DNA from: Sphingobacterium sp. SGR-19
GTDB taxonomy: Bacteria; Bacteroidota; Bacteroidia; Sphingobacteriales; Sphingobacteriaceae
DNA: 64,000 nt
NCBI RefSeq assembly: GCF_011043555.1
Contig: NZ_JAAKGS010000002.1
Coordinates: 372,001 to 436,000, forward strand
Direction of reading: 5' to 3'
Shown here: one piece after another, positions 39,246-48,822 of the stretch
How the letters are laid out: the number at the start of each line of letters is the position of its first letter
Position numbering within the stretch: the stretch's first letter is position 1
The notes under the pieces: model-generated
The model's database searches: none
What the model saw: only the letters and a program-made list of their open reading frames with translations
What the model was told of the DNA's origin: nothing
Program-made: the position numbers and the translations under genes

Positions 39246-39782
39246 ATGAGCAATACAAAATATATATTAGGTAGTTTTGCCGATCCCGATGAAATGATGC
39301 ACGGTATCGACAAGTTGCAGGCAAACAATATCAGCATATATGATTGTTTCACGCCGATGCCTATCCATGGGATAGAGGCTAAATTGGGTGTTAAGCCCTC
39401 TCGTTTACCTATTGCCGCATTTTGTTTTGGCGCTTTGGGTACTTGTTTAGGTTTTAGCTTGTTGTATTATACAATGGCACATGATTGGCCAATGAATATC
39501 GGCGGTAAACCATCACTGCCGTTGCCTAACTTTGTGCCGGTTACATTCGAGGTGACGATTTTACTTTGTGCCTTGGGAATGGTGGCAACTTTCTTTTTCC
39601 GTAACCATCTGTTTCCAGGACGTTCACCTCGTGTGATGGACCTGAGAGCTTCGGATGATCGTTTTATTATCGCAATAGATGCTCATGAAAATGCAGACCA
39701 TGCGCTAATCGAGTCTTTATTGAAAGATGCCGGTGCAGTCGAAGTTAAATACAATGAAAGAAAATATGTTAGCTATGAATAA
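39246..39782 (+). CDS. actD: Alternative complex III subunit D (DUF3341)
   Basis: A 178-residue membrane subunit of the DUF3341 family. It opens with a small cytoplasmic domain (ILGSFADPDEMMHGIDKL), then two membrane helices (AFCFGALGTCLGFSLLYY and VPVTFEVTILLCALGMV), and ends with a second small domain containing DDRFIIAIDAHEN. Its 3' end overlaps the start region of actE. Confidence 0.94.
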   Translation: MSNTKYILGSFADPDEMMHGIDKLQANNISIYDCFTPMPIHGIEAKLGVKPSRLPIAAFCFGALGTCLGFSLLYYTMAHDWPMNIGGKPSLPLPNFVPVTFEVTILLCALGMVATFFFRNHLFPGRSPRVMDLRASDDRFIIAIDAHENADHALIESLLKDAGAVEVKYNERKYVSYE

Positions 39783-40404
39783 GAAGAATTTTCTTGGATC
39801 TGTATGCGCCGCATTTGCTTTGGCGGCGGTAGTTTCCAGCTGTGGCGATGGAAAGACGCGTAGTACAGGATGGGAATTCTCCAGAAATATGTATGATCCG
39901 ATTGCCTATAATCCGGATCAACCCAATAATAATTTTAAAAATAAAATGACGGCACAGATACCGCCGGAAAATACGACGCCGATTGGTTTTGAACGTTTTG
40001 AATTTGATAATTCGTTAGAGGAGTACGAACGTGCAGGCAGAGAATTGACCAATCCGTTAGCAATTACGGAAGCGAACTTAGCCAAAGGAGACGCTTTGTA
40101 TCACACCTATTGCGCTGTATGTCATGGTAAAGATGGGAAAGGCGACGGTCCGATAACGCAAGACCGTTCGGTAGAGGACTCACGTGGTTCTCGTCAGTTG
40201 GAGAACTTTCCGCCTCCGCCATCATATCAAAAGTCAGACGGTGCGAATTCTTCTCGCGGTGGGGCGATGAGTGAATTGACAGCTGGTAAAATTTACCATA
40301 CGATTTATTATGGTCACAACTCCATGGGATCTCATGCGTCGCAGTTGTCGCCGGAGGAACGTTGGCAGGTTGTCATGTATGTACAGGAATTACAAAAAAA
40401 ATAA
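39775..40404 (+). CDS. actE: Alternative complex III subunit E, monoheme cytochrome c lipoprotein
   Basis: About 209 residues: a lipoprotein signal from MNKKNFLGSVCAAFAL to the lipobox VSSC, a linker, and a cytochrome c domain with one heme site CAVCHGKDGKGDG and a likely axial methionine in HNSMGSHASQL. Two other in-frame ATGs (39754, 39766) precede the chosen start and overlap the end of actD; I chose the one that gives a compact signal peptide. It completes the external electron path of the complex. Confidence 0.92.
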   Translation: MNKKNFLGSVCAAFALAAVVSSCGDGKTRSTGWEFSRNMYDPIAYNPDQPNNNFKNKMTAQIPPENTTPIGFERFEFDNSLEEYERAGRELTNPLAITEANLAKGDALYHTYCAVCHGKDGKGDGPITQDRSVEDSRGSRQLENFPPPPSYQKSDGANSSRGGAMSELTAGKIYHTIYYGHNSMGSHASQLSPEERWQVVMYVQELQKK

Positions 40405-40423
40405 TCTAACATCAATATAGTAA

Positions 40424-41659
40424 ATGGGAACTCACAATCATCATCACGATTATAATTTCGGCGAAAAATTTCAATTCGCTGGTATCGGTAAGATACTCAG
40501 CTTAGTTGGAATTGCTGTAGGGGTTGTAGCTGTCGCTATGGGCCTTATGTCAAGTGACCATATTATGGTTGAACGTACATACGCTAACCTATTATTGATG
40601 GGTTATTATTTCACTTGTGTATGTGCCGCGGGAGCGTTTTTCTTAGCGTTGCAATTTGTTACGCAGTCGGGTTGGTCAGCTGGTTTAATCCGTATTCCGC
40701 AGGCAATGGCTAGTGTACTGCCAATAGCAGCAATTATTTTGTTTGTTATTGTAGGTTTAGGATTGTTTACACATAATTTATATCACCATTGGCATGCTGA
40801 TGGATTAATGGATGAAAATAGTCCAAACTATGACGCATTGGTGGCGGGTAAACAAGCATTTTTGAATGTCCCTGGATTTCTGATCCGCCAGATTTTGTTC
40901 ATGGGGTCATATAGTATCTTTGCTTTTATTTTGGCTAAGTTGTCTTACAAGGAGGATTTAGAAGGTGGATTGAACTCGTATAAGAAAAGCTTTAAATTGT
41001 CCGCAATTTTCTTGGTTATTTTCGGCTTTACAACACCTATCTGGTCTTTCGATACGGTGATGTCCTTAGAAGCACACTGGTTTTCTACTATGTTTGGCTG
41101 GTATAACTTCGCTGCCATGTGGGTTAGTGGATTGGCTGCGATTATTATTATCTTAGTATTGGTAAGAAAGGCCGGCTACTTAGCTTGGGTAAATGAAAAC
41201 CACTTGCATGATTTGGGCAAATTGTTGTTTGGTTTCTCCATCTTTTGGACGTATGTTTGGTTTGCTCAGTTTATGTTGATATGGTATTCTAACATTCCAG
41301 AGGAGACCGTATATTTTTACAAGAGATGGGAACCGGAGTACAAGCCTTGGTTCTGGTTGAATGTTATTATTAACTTTTTAGCACCGTTGTTGCTTTTGAT
41401 GGATCGTGATGTGAAGCGTAAGGAGGGAATGATGTTATTTGTGGCCATCTTGTTATTGTGCGGACACTGGTTAGATTATTATATCATGATTATGCCAGGA
41501 ACCGTTGAGAATCACCGTGGATTTGGATTTATTGAGATCGGAACAGCTATCGGTTTTGTTGGTTTGTTTACGTTTCTCGTGATGAGCAAGTTAAGTAAAC
41601 ATGCGTTAGCGCCAAAGAATCATCCATTCTTGGAGGAAAGTTTACATCATCAGATATAG
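40424..41659 (+). CDS. actF: Alternative complex III subunit F, membrane protein
   Basis: A 411-residue integral membrane subunit, the second NrfD-like protein of the complex, with about ten helices. It opens with a histidine-rich end (MGTHNHHHDYNFGEKFQF). Family features are FLIRQILFMGSYSIFAFIL, TPIWSFDTVMSLEAHWFSTMFGWYNFA and WYSNIPEETVYFYKRW. It ends 45 bases before the oxidase subunit II gene, so one transcript through both complexes is likely. Confidence 0.94.
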   Translation: MGTHNHHHDYNFGEKFQFAGIGKILSLVGIAVGVVAVAMGLMSSDHIMVERTYANLLLMGYYFTCVCAAGAFFLALQFVTQSGWSAGLIRIPQAMASVLPIAAIILFVIVGLGLFTHNLYHHWHADGLMDENSPNYDALVAGKQAFLNVPGFLIRQILFMGSYSIFAFILAKLSYKEDLEGGLNSYKKSFKLSAIFLVIFGFTTPIWSFDTVMSLEAHWFSTMFGWYNFAAMWVSGLAAIIIILVLVRKAGYLAWVNENHLHDLGKLLFGFSIFWTYVWFAQFMLIWYSNIPEETVYFYKRWEPEYKPWFWLNVIINFLAPLLLLMDRDVKRKEGMMLFVAILLLCGHWLDYYIMIMPGTVENHRGFGFIEIGTAIGFVGLFTFLVMSKLSKHALAPKNHPFLEESLHHQI

Positions 41660-41681
41660 TTTCTAGTCATTGCATAATAAT

Positions 41682-41693
41682 ACGTTTAAACGT
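41682..41693. promoter_or_regulatory. Perfect palindrome between actF and coxB
   Basis: ACGTTTAAACGT, a 12-base perfect palindrome, sits in the 45-base gap 11 bases before the start of the oxidase subunit II gene. It may be an operator or chance; there is no T run to make it a terminator. Confidence 0.25.
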
Positions 41694-41704
41694 TTTAATA
41701 AGAA

Positions 41705-43054
41705 ATGAAATTTAAAATTAATAACAGATTCAGAGCCGTGTTGGGATGCTTACTAACTGTAGGATTGTTGTTCTCTGCACCAAGTTTTGCATTTCAGCAA
41801 GATTCATTAGCCCAGGATACTACTGTGTCAGCTGCTAGTGATACAGTTGAAGAAGGACAGGCTGATACAGCCGCGACAGCGACGACAGCAGACACAACGG
41901 CTACGGCAGAAGGAGGAGAGGCCGCGGCCGCGACAACAACATCGAAATCATCATCGTCGTCCTCAGCTACGGTAGTTGATGAAGGACCTCAGATAGATCC
42001 ACAGGTTTATAAAAACATGACGTACTACATTCTTTTATTCTTAATTGTATGTACGGTTGTAGCAGTTGTTGGTAAGGTATTATCCATTTACGAGCTTACT
42101 CGTAAGATGAATGGAAGATACAATCCGTTTGCGAACAACACTTTTCAATCGGTCCTGATGGTTATATTCCTAGTAGCTTTTCTAGGGTTTGTATACTATG
42201 GATATGCGGTTTGGGGCGACTGGGCTTGGCGTTCAGCAGTCACGGAACACGGCGAGCGTATAGACACGATGTTTATCATAACCACTGTGATTATCACGAT
42301 TGTACTCGTGTTGGTACATATTTTATTGTTGACGTTTCCGTATATCTATCGTATGCGTAAGGGAACGAAAGCTTATTATTATCCACATAACGACACGATA
42401 GAAAAGATCTGGACGATTGTGCCCGCTATTGTATTGACGGTCTTGGTATTGTTCGGTTTCTTTACTTGGCGATCGATCACCAACGTTCCGGAAGATTTGC
42501 AAAAATCTGCTATCCAAGTCGAAGTTTTAGGTGAGCAGTTCCAATGGCAAGTTCGTTATCCAGGTGCTGATGGAGTTATAGGCAAACGCAATTATAAATT
42601 GACGACACCTATCAACTCTTATGGTATCGATTTTAACGACAAGCATGCGTGGGATGATATACAAGCGTCTGACATTGTTATTCCTGTAAATAAATCAGTT
42701 CGTTTTCATATTATTTCAAAAGATATCATTCACTCGTTTTACATCCCTGATTTTCGTGTGCAGATAAACGCGGTTCCGGGAATGACCAACTACTTCCAGT
42801 TTACTCCGACAATGACGACGGAAGATATGCGTGAAAAAATGAACGATCCGAAGTATGATTTTATTATGCTTTGTAACAAGATCTGTGGATCTGGACACTA
42901 CAACATGCAGAAGAAAGTTATAGTGGTTACGGAGGAAGAATATAAAGAATGGTTGAGTACGCAGAATAAGTATTTTACTGAAGATTTGCAGAAAGAGTTT
43001 GCTGCAGCAAATTCGGAGGAGTCAAAAGAGTTCACTACAGCTTCATTAAACTAA
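41705..43054 (+). CDS. coxB: Cytochrome c oxidase subunit II
   Basis: The copper-A subunit, 449 residues, longer than usual because of a signal peptide (ending APSFAFQQ) and an acidic, threonine-, alanine- and serine-rich stretch (about 30-95) before the first of three membrane helices. The copper-A site is visible as HSFYIPDFRVQ and CNKICGSGHYNM, giving two cysteines, two histidines and the methionine. The position that is usually glutamate between the cysteines is lysine, which I believe is common in Bacteroidota. No cytochrome c domain is fused. Confidence 0.95.
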   Translation: MKFKINNRFRAVLGCLLTVGLLFSAPSFAFQQDSLAQDTTVSAASDTVEEGQADTAATATTADTTATAEGGEAAAATTTSKSSSSSSATVVDEGPQIDPQVYKNMTYYILLFLIVCTVVAVVGKVLSIYELTRKMNGRYNPFANNTFQSVLMVIFLVAFLGFVYYGYAVWGDWAWRSAVTEHGERIDTMFIITTVIITIVLVLVHILLLTFPYIYRMRKGTKAYYYPHNDTIEKIWTIVPAIVLTVLVLFGFFTWRSITNVPEDLQKSAIQVEVLGEQFQWQVRYPGADGVIGKRNYKLTTPINSYGIDFNDKHAWDDIQASDIVIPVNKSVRFHIISKDIIHSFYIPDFRVQINAVPGMTNYFQFTPTMTTEDMREKMNDPKYDFIMLCNKICGSGHYNMQKKVIVVTEEEYKEWLSTQNKYFTEDLQKEFAAANSEESKEFTTASLN

Positions 43055-43114
43055 TACATCACATATTCTTCAACCATTGAAGAAAAAGTAATAGAAGAAA
43101 TTTATTAAACGAAT

Positions 43115-44992
43115 ATGTCAAGTACAGTTATATCGCACGGCGCAGCGCATCATGACGCACATGATCACCATCAAGAGACCTTCTTGACGAAGTATATCTT
43201 CAGTCAGGATCACAAGATGATTGCGAAGCAATTTTTGATCACAGGTATTGTGATGGCAGTCTTCGCTATGTTGCTTTCTATCTTATTCCGTATCCAATTA
43301 GCTTGGCCGGATACAGATTTTCCCATTTTAGAAGTCTTCCTAGGTAAATGGGCCGAAGGAGGACGGATGAAACCCGAGTTCTTCCTATCATTGGTAACCA
43401 TTCACGGTACCATGATGGTATTCTTTGTTTTGACAGCGGGTTTGTCAGGTACATTCAGTAATCTATTGATTCCATATCAGTTGGGTGCGCGTGATATGGC
43501 GTCGCCGCTAATGAATATGTTGTCGTATTGGTTTTTCTTTACGGCGTGTGTTATTATGGTAGCGTCTTTCTTCGTTGAAAGCGGACCTGCATCAGCGGGA
43601 TGGACCATTTATCCTCCATTATCTTCCGTGCCGACTTCCATTCCAGGTTCTGGTTTGGGAATGACATTGTGGTTAATTAGTATGACCTTGTTTATCGCTT
43701 CTCAGGTATTGGGTGGTGTAAACTATATCAGTACAGTATTGAACATGCGTACAAAAGGGATGGATCTTTGGAAAATGCCGTTAACGATATGGGCGTTCTT
43801 CTTGACAGCCATCGTTGGTTTGTTGTCGTTCCCTGTACTAGTATCGGCCGTTGTTCTTCTATTCTTTGACCGTTCCGTTGGTACATCTTTCTACTTGTCT
43901 GATTTGGTTGTTCAGGGAGAGATTCTACCAAACGAAGGTGGTTCGCCTATTCTATTCCAGCACTTGTTCTGGTTCTTAGGTCACCCAGAGGTATATATCG
44001 TGGTAATGCCTGCATTGGGTTTAACCTCTGAAATTATATCTACAAATTCTCGTAAACCAATCTTCGGATACCATGCAATGGTGTATTCTTTGGTTGGTAT
44101 TACCGTGTTATCGTTTATTGTTTGGGGTCACCACATGTTCGTAACGGGTATGAATCCTTTCTTAGGAGGAGTATTCATGATCACAACGTTGATTATTGCT
44201 GTGCCTTCGGCAGTGAAGGCATTTAACTATATAGCTACGCTATGGAGAGGTAATATACGATTCACACCTGCGATGATGTTTGCTATCGGTATGGTTTCAT
44301 TCTTTGTATCTGGTGGTCTTACCGGTCTATATTTGGGTAATGCTGCATTGGATATCAACCTACATGATACGTATTTCGTAGTAGCCCACTTCCACTTGGT
44401 GATGGGATCAGCCTCTATTTTTGGTATGTTGGCGGGTGTTTATCATTGGTACCCAAAAATGTTTGGTCGTATGATGGATACAAAGTTGGGATATCTCCAT
44501 TTTTGGTTGACATTTATCGGTGCTTACTTGGTTTTCTTCCCAATGCACTTTATGGGTATAGATGGTGTACCTCGTCGTTACTATACCTTTACAGCATTCC
44601 CTTTCATGGATAAATGGATTTCTGTTAACTTGCTTATCACGTGGGCTGCTATTGTCGCTGGACTAGCACAAGTAGCTTTCTTATGGAACTTCTTTGCTTC
44701 TATTTGGAAAGGCAAGAAAGCGACGCAAAACCCATGGAACTCTAATACCTTGGAATGGACTACACCAGTGGAACATATACATGGAAACTGGCCGGGAGAA
44801 ATTCCTACCGTTTATCGTTGGCCTTATGATTATAGTAAGCCTGGACATGATACGGATTTCATTCCTCAGACGGTGCCGTTCTCTGAAACAATGAGTTCAA
44901 ATTTACCACATGATTTTGAAGGAAATGAAGAAGCCATACGCATTCAGGAAGAATGGAATAAAGCTAATAATAGAGAAGTAATAGAAGGATAA
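43115..44992 (+). CDS. coxA: Cytochrome c oxidase subunit I
   Basis: The catalytic subunit of an aa3-type heme-copper oxidase, 625 residues with twelve membrane helices. Metal and heme ligands are recognisable: HGTMMVFFVL for heme a, GHPEVYIVVMP for copper B and the cross-linked tyrosine, WGHHMFVTGM, and HDTYFVVAHFHLVMG for the two heme irons. The N terminus is histidine-rich (HGAAHHDAHDHHQ). It follows coxB by 60 bases. Confidence 0.97.
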   Translation: MSSTVISHGAAHHDAHDHHQETFLTKYIFSQDHKMIAKQFLITGIVMAVFAMLLSILFRIQLAWPDTDFPILEVFLGKWAEGGRMKPEFFLSLVTIHGTMMVFFVLTAGLSGTFSNLLIPYQLGARDMASPLMNMLSYWFFFTACVIMVASFFVESGPASAGWTIYPPLSSVPTSIPGSGLGMTLWLISMTLFIASQVLGGVNYISTVLNMRTKGMDLWKMPLTIWAFFLTAIVGLLSFPVLVSAVVLLFFDRSVGTSFYLSDLVVQGEILPNEGGSPILFQHLFWFLGHPEVYIVVMPALGLTSEIISTNSRKPIFGYHAMVYSLVGITVLSFIVWGHHMFVTGMNPFLGGVFMITTLIIAVPSAVKAFNYIATLWRGNIRFTPAMMFAIGMVSFFVSGGLTGLYLGNAALDINLHDTYFVVAHFHLVMGSASIFGMLAGVYHWYPKMFGRMMDTKLGYLHFWLTFIGAYLVFFPMHFMGIDGVPRRYYTFTAFPFMDKWISVNLLITWAAIVAGLAQVAFLWNFFASIWKGKKATQNPWNSNTLEWTTPVEHIHGNWPGEIPTVYRWPYDYSKPGHDTDFIPQTVPFSETMSSNLPHDFEGNEEAIRIQEEWNKANNREVIEG

Positions 44993-45023
44993 GTTAACGT
45001 AGAAGTAGAGAGAAAGGTGTGTT

Positions 45024-46067
45024 ATGTATCCTGCTACCGAGAAACGATTCATAAAAACAAACAGAATTACAATTTTCGTTTTGTTCCTTGTTATTACAGC
45101 AGGGGGGATCGTTAGAAGTACAGGATCGGGAATGGGTTGTCCGGATTGGCCGAAATGTTTTAATCGCATAATTCCGCCTACAGATGTTTCGCAGCTTCCT
45201 GAGGGATATGAAGAACATTATATCGAAGGAAGGGCTAAGAAGAATCAACGTTTTGCGAAAATTGTAGCCTTCTTTGGTTATCCGGAGATGGCAGATAGGA
45301 TACGTCACGATGAATCCATCCTGCACCACGAAGAATTCAACGCAGCGAAAACTTGGACTGAATATATTAACCGGCTGGTCGGAGTTATCGTAGGCTTTTG
45401 TTTGTTGTTTTCTGCGATATTCTCTTTTACATATTGGAAAAGCAAGCCATCTATAGTATGGTGGAGCGTTCTGAATCTTGTTGTAGTAATTATCCAGGCT
45501 TGGCTGGGTTCAATCGTTGTTTCTACGAATCTAATGCCTTGGATTATTACAGTACACATGCTGTTGGCGTTGGTTATTGTGGCAATTAGTATATATACAT
45601 TTTACTTAGCTACGACCATGCGAAATAAAAGCATACTGATTAATCATCGTTTTGATTTGTTAAAGGGGATAGCATTATTTCTATTAACGCTGACGGTGAT
45701 CCAGGTAGTGTATGGAACAGGAGTTAGGGAAGCTATCGATCATTTGAATGATGAAGGCGTTTCGCGTCAGGAATGGGTTTCCCGATTGGGCTCGTCTTAT
45801 GAAATACATCGTGTTTTAGCTTATGTTTCACTGGGTACGACAGTAGTATTGTTTTTCCTGGTAAAAAATAAGTTTAGTTCATTGACATTACAAAGTAAAT
45901 ACGCTTGGACGGTACTAATCTTAGTTGGTATTCAGATGATGTCCGGAATTATTCTAGCTCGTTTTAATGTGCCGGCGGTCGCGCAAACTATGCATTTGGT
46001 TGTCGCTAGCTTGTTTTTTGGCGCCCTATATTATTTAATGCTATTAATGACAAAATTGAAACGATAG
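45024..46067 (+). CDS. ctaA: Heme A synthase (COX15/CtaA family)
   Basis: Oxidises the methyl group of heme O to the formyl group of heme A, in the inner membrane. The 347-residue protein has eight helices; the opening GGIVRSTGSGMGCPDWPKCF is the family signature, with the cysteine pair on the outer side, and ITVHMLLALVIV, YEIHRVLAYVSLG and AVAQTMHLVVASLFF hold heme-binding histidines. It follows coxA by 31 bases and precedes ctaB, giving both last steps of heme A synthesis next to the enzyme that uses it. Confidence 0.95.
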   Translation: MYPATEKRFIKTNRITIFVLFLVITAGGIVRSTGSGMGCPDWPKCFNRIIPPTDVSQLPEGYEEHYIEGRAKKNQRFAKIVAFFGYPEMADRIRHDESILHHEEFNAAKTWTEYINRLVGVIVGFCLLFSAIFSFTYWKSKPSIVWWSVLNLVVVIIQAWLGSIVVSTNLMPWIITVHMLLALVIVAISIYTFYLATTMRNKSILINHRFDLLKGIALFLLTLTVIQVVYGTGVREAIDHLNDEGVSRQEWVSRLGSSYEIHRVLAYVSLGTTVVLFFLVKNKFSSLTLQSKYAWTVLILVGIQMMSGIILARFNVPAVAQTMHLVVASLFFGALYYLMLLMTKLKR

Positions 46068-46139
46068 TATGGACAAAGTTGTAGACATTTGTGGTCTTAA
46101 CGCATATTTGTTCATTTTTAGAAGAGGATTAAGATTTTC

Positions 46140-47048
46140 ATGAAGCAGTTCATCTCTGATTTCAATAAATTAGTCAAGCTTAGGTTGACGTTGACCGTTG
46201 TGTTTTCGGCTTCAATTTCGTTTTTGATCGGAGCCAAGCAGCAGGGCGATATTATTTGGATAAATTGGCTGATTTTGACAATCGGTGGATTTCTGATAAC
46301 GGGTTCGGCGAACGGGTTCAACGAAATTATCGAACGTGACCTAGATAAGTTGATGAAGCGTACCGAAGACAGACCATTACCGGCTGGTAGGATGACTACA
46401 GGACAGGCCTTGGTGTTAAGTTTATTTATGGGGATTTTTGGAACCCTATTACTAGTCCGACTTAATTTCTTAGCAGGCTTACTTTCGGTTTTTGCCATTA
46501 TTCTGTATGCTTTCGTGTATACACCGTTAAAGCAAAAGTCTCCTATAGCTGTGTTTGTAGGCGCATTTCCAGGTGCGTTACCGCCGTTAATCGGGTACTA
46601 CGCTGCCTTTAAATCTGCCGGATTTGGTTTTGAATACGCAGCCGTTAGTGAAGCGGCTATTGTCATCACACCTTGGGTACTGTTTTTGATACAATTCTTT
46701 TGGCAATTTCCACATTTTTGGGCGATTGCCTGGGTTGCGGACGAGGATTATAAACGCGCGGGATTTAGACTGTTACCGACGACAAAGAAAGACACGATTT
46801 CGGCTTGGATGATTTCTGTCTCAGCGATATTGATGATTCCCGTGGGCGTATTGCCCATGTACTATGGTTTTGGTGGTTGGGTATTTACAGTGGTGTCGCT
46901 ATTGGGTGGCCTGTTGTTTGCTTATTATGGTTTTAAGCACATACAGGAAAGAACCGATGCTACGGCGAGGAAGGTAATGTTCACATCATTCATTTATTTG
47001 CCGTTGACGCAGTTGGTTTTATTATTTGATTTTATTCCTTTGAGTTAG
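46140..47048 (+). CDS. ctaB: Heme O synthase (protoheme IX farnesyltransferase)
   Basis: Adds farnesyl to heme B to make heme O. The 302-residue UbiA-type prenyltransferase has about nine helices and the prenyl-diphosphate-binding motif ANGFNEIIERDLDKLMKRT followed by RPLPAGRM; the second aspartate motif is seen at WVADEDYKRAGFRLLP. The start is the ATG after a 72-base gap from ctaA. Its stop codon directly abuts the ATG of the next gene. Confidence 0.96.
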   Translation: MKQFISDFNKLVKLRLTLTVVFSASISFLIGAKQQGDIIWINWLILTIGGFLITGSANGFNEIIERDLDKLMKRTEDRPLPAGRMTTGQALVLSLFMGIFGTLLLVRLNFLAGLLSVFAIILYAFVYTPLKQKSPIAVFVGAFPGALPPLIGYYAAFKSAGFGFEYAAVSEAAIVITPWVLFLIQFFWQFPHFWAIAWVADEDYKRAGFRLLPTTKKDTISAWMISVSAILMIPVGVLPMYYGFGGWVFTVVSLLGGLLFAYYGFKHIQERTDATARKVMFTSFIYLPLTQLVLLFDFIPLS

Positions 47049-47636
47049 ATGGAGCATACAGACGATTATACAACGGAAGAATTGATTCAATCAAGGAAAG
47101 CTAAGAAGTTTAACCTCTGGCTGGGTATGATAGGGATGTTTATGATGTTCGCCGCGTTGTCCAGTGGATTCATCGTGTATACGGCTAGTGGGGTAGACAA
47201 AGGGATAAAGACAATTCTGCCCGACACGTTTATCTATAGTACTATCGTTATTTTAGTAAGTAGCTTAACATTACATTTCGCTTATCGCGCAGCGAAACGT
47301 GAACAGATAGGTAAGCAAAAATTGTATCTGTCGTTAACTATTGCATTGGGTGTAGCGTTTTTTGTATTGCAGACGGATGCTTGGTCGGTATTGGCAGACA
47401 GGGGTATTTATTTTGTGAATAATAATGCATCGCAGTCGTTTATTTACGTATTTACGGGGATGCATTTGGCACATATTATAGCGGGTTTGATCGTATTGGT
47501 AAGGTGTTTATGGGGTGCTATGAAACCCATCCCATTTCCGGATAACCAATTCCGCATGAATTTAGCCACTATTTTTTGGCATTTTCTCGATCTTTTGTGG
47601 ATTTATATTTATGTTTTCTTACTTTTGAATCAATAA
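47049..47636 (+). CDS. Cytochrome c oxidase subunit III, short paralogue
   Basis: A 195-residue subunit III with five hydrophobic helices (for instance LWLGMIGMFMMFAALSSGFIVY). The family signature FTGMHLAHIIAGLIVL and the final NLATIFWHFLDLLWIYIYVFL, with its tryptophan-histidine-phenylalanine, are present. The ATG follows the ctaB stop without a gap, so translation is coupled. A second subunit III follows 9 bases downstream. Confidence 0.92.
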   Translation: MEHTDDYTTEELIQSRKAKKFNLWLGMIGMFMMFAALSSGFIVYTASGVDKGIKTILPDTFIYSTIVILVSSLTLHFAYRAAKREQIGKQKLYLSLTIALGVAFFVLQTDAWSVLADRGIYFVNNNASQSFIYVFTGMHLAHIIAGLIVLVRCLWGAMKPIPFPDNQFRMNLATIFWHFLDLLWIYIYVFLLLNQ

Positions 47637-47645
47637 TAGTAAAAA

Positions 47646-48383
47646 ATGAGTACAACAACTGTATCGCAATTGGATAAGGTAAAAGACGGCCCTTGGAGTG
47701 GTGGCAAGTCACCTTGGAACTTGGAGTATGGAAAGATCATGATGTGGTTTTTCTTGGTGTCGGACGCCTTTACATTCTCTGCATTTCTAATCTACTATGG
47801 TGCACAGAAATTTGCACAACCCACGTGGATTGATGCGGATAAGATTTTCCAATCTATTCCGGGTATTGCCGAATCTGGGCAGCCTTTGGTGTTCGTGGGT
47901 ATCATGACTTTTATTTTGATTATGTCTTCCGTAACCATGGTATTGGCTGTTGATGCAGGTCATCGGAATAGGAAAGACGAGGTCGTGAAATGGATGCTAT
48001 GGACAATTTTAGGCGGTTTGGCATTTGTCGGTTGTCAGGCTATCGAGTGGACACACTTACATCATCAAGGCTTTTGGTTTGGCAGAAATCCAGCAACAGG
48101 TTTGGAGGGTGACGCTGTAGCAGAGGCGTTGGCACCTTATTTTACAAAGGATATATCCTATACAGCTGCGTTACAGTTCTCTAATTTGTTCTTCACGATA
48201 ACAGGTTTTCACGGCTTTCACGTGTCCATCGGGATTCTATTGAATGTTATTGTTTTGAGTATGACACTAAATAATACATTCGAACGAAGAGGTACATATT
48301 TAATGGTAGAGAAAGTGGGATTATACTGGCACTTTGTAGATTTAGTCTGGGTGTTTGTATTTACGTTCTTCTACTTGATTTAA
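47646..48383 (+). CDS. ctaE: Cytochrome c oxidase subunit III, long paralogue
   Basis: A 245-residue subunit III with the same fold as the previous gene product but longer loops, including an insertion around PTWIDADKIFQSIPGIAESG. The signatures FFTITGFHGFHVSIGILLN and VGLYWHFVDLVWVFVFTFFYL are clear. Having two subunit III genes in tandem is usual in this phylum's aa3 clusters; whether both enter one enzyme is not known from the sequence. Confidence 0.94.
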   Translation: MSTTTVSQLDKVKDGPWSGGKSPWNLEYGKIMMWFFLVSDAFTFSAFLIYYGAQKFAQPTWIDADKIFQSIPGIAESGQPLVFVGIMTFILIMSSVTMVLAVDAGHRNRKDEVVKWMLWTILGGLAFVGCQAIEWTHLHHQGFWFGRNPATGLEGDAVAEALAPYFTKDISYTAALQFSNLFFTITGFHGFHVSIGILLNVIVLSMTLNNTFERRGTYLMVEKVGLYWHFVDLVWVFVFTFFYLI

Positions 48384-48421
48384 TCGATTTCAAAAATTCT
48401 TAACATTCTATAAAAAAGGAA

Positions 48422-48802
48422 ATGTCTAATCATCACGAAAATATAGCAACAGCACACGACCACCACGACCATGGTGGTATGGATAAAAAAGGAATTTGGA
48501 GAGTTTTCTTTATTCTTTTGGCGTTGACCGCCTTAGAGTTTTTGATTGCCCTAGGTTTTGTACACCATTGGGGAATACTTCAAAAAGGCATATTGGTCAA
48601 TGTCATTTATATCGCATTAACGTTGGTTAAAGCATTTTATATCGTCGCCTATTTCATGCACCTGAAGTTTGAAAAATCCGGCTTTATCGTATGTGTGAGT
48701 ATTGGGTTCATCTTTATTGTGTACTTTATTGTATTGATGTTAATTGAGGGTGATTATCTATTGTATCATTTACAGGAACACCCATTATTTCCCAATAACT
48801 AG
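48422..48802 (+). CDS. Cytochrome c oxidase subunit IV family protein
   Basis: A 126-residue small membrane subunit with three helices (VFFILLALTALEFLIALGF, LVNVIYIALTLVKAFYIVAYFMHL and GFIFIVYFIVLML) and a histidine-rich N terminus (AHDHHDHGGMDKK). The VKAFYIVAYFMHLKFE segment is the mark of the prokaryotic COX4 family. It follows the long subunit III gene by 38 bases. Confidence 0.92.
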   Translation: MSNHHENIATAHDHHDHGGMDKKGIWRVFFILLALTALEFLIALGFVHHWGILQKGILVNVIYIALTLVKAFYIVAYFMHLKFEKSGFIVCVSIGFIFIVYFIVLMLIEGDYLLYHLQEHPLFPNN

Positions 48803-48822
48803 TTAAATGAGGAGAGGGCTGA

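Noticed and set aside
41705..43054. Lysine in place of glutamate in the copper-A loop (CNKICG)
   Set aside because: I believe this form is common in Bacteroidota subunit II, and all copper ligands remain, so it is not a defect.
47049..48383. Two cytochrome oxidase subunit III genes as a recent duplication
   Set aside because: The two differ strongly in length and loops and the tandem pair is normal for these clusters in the phylum.
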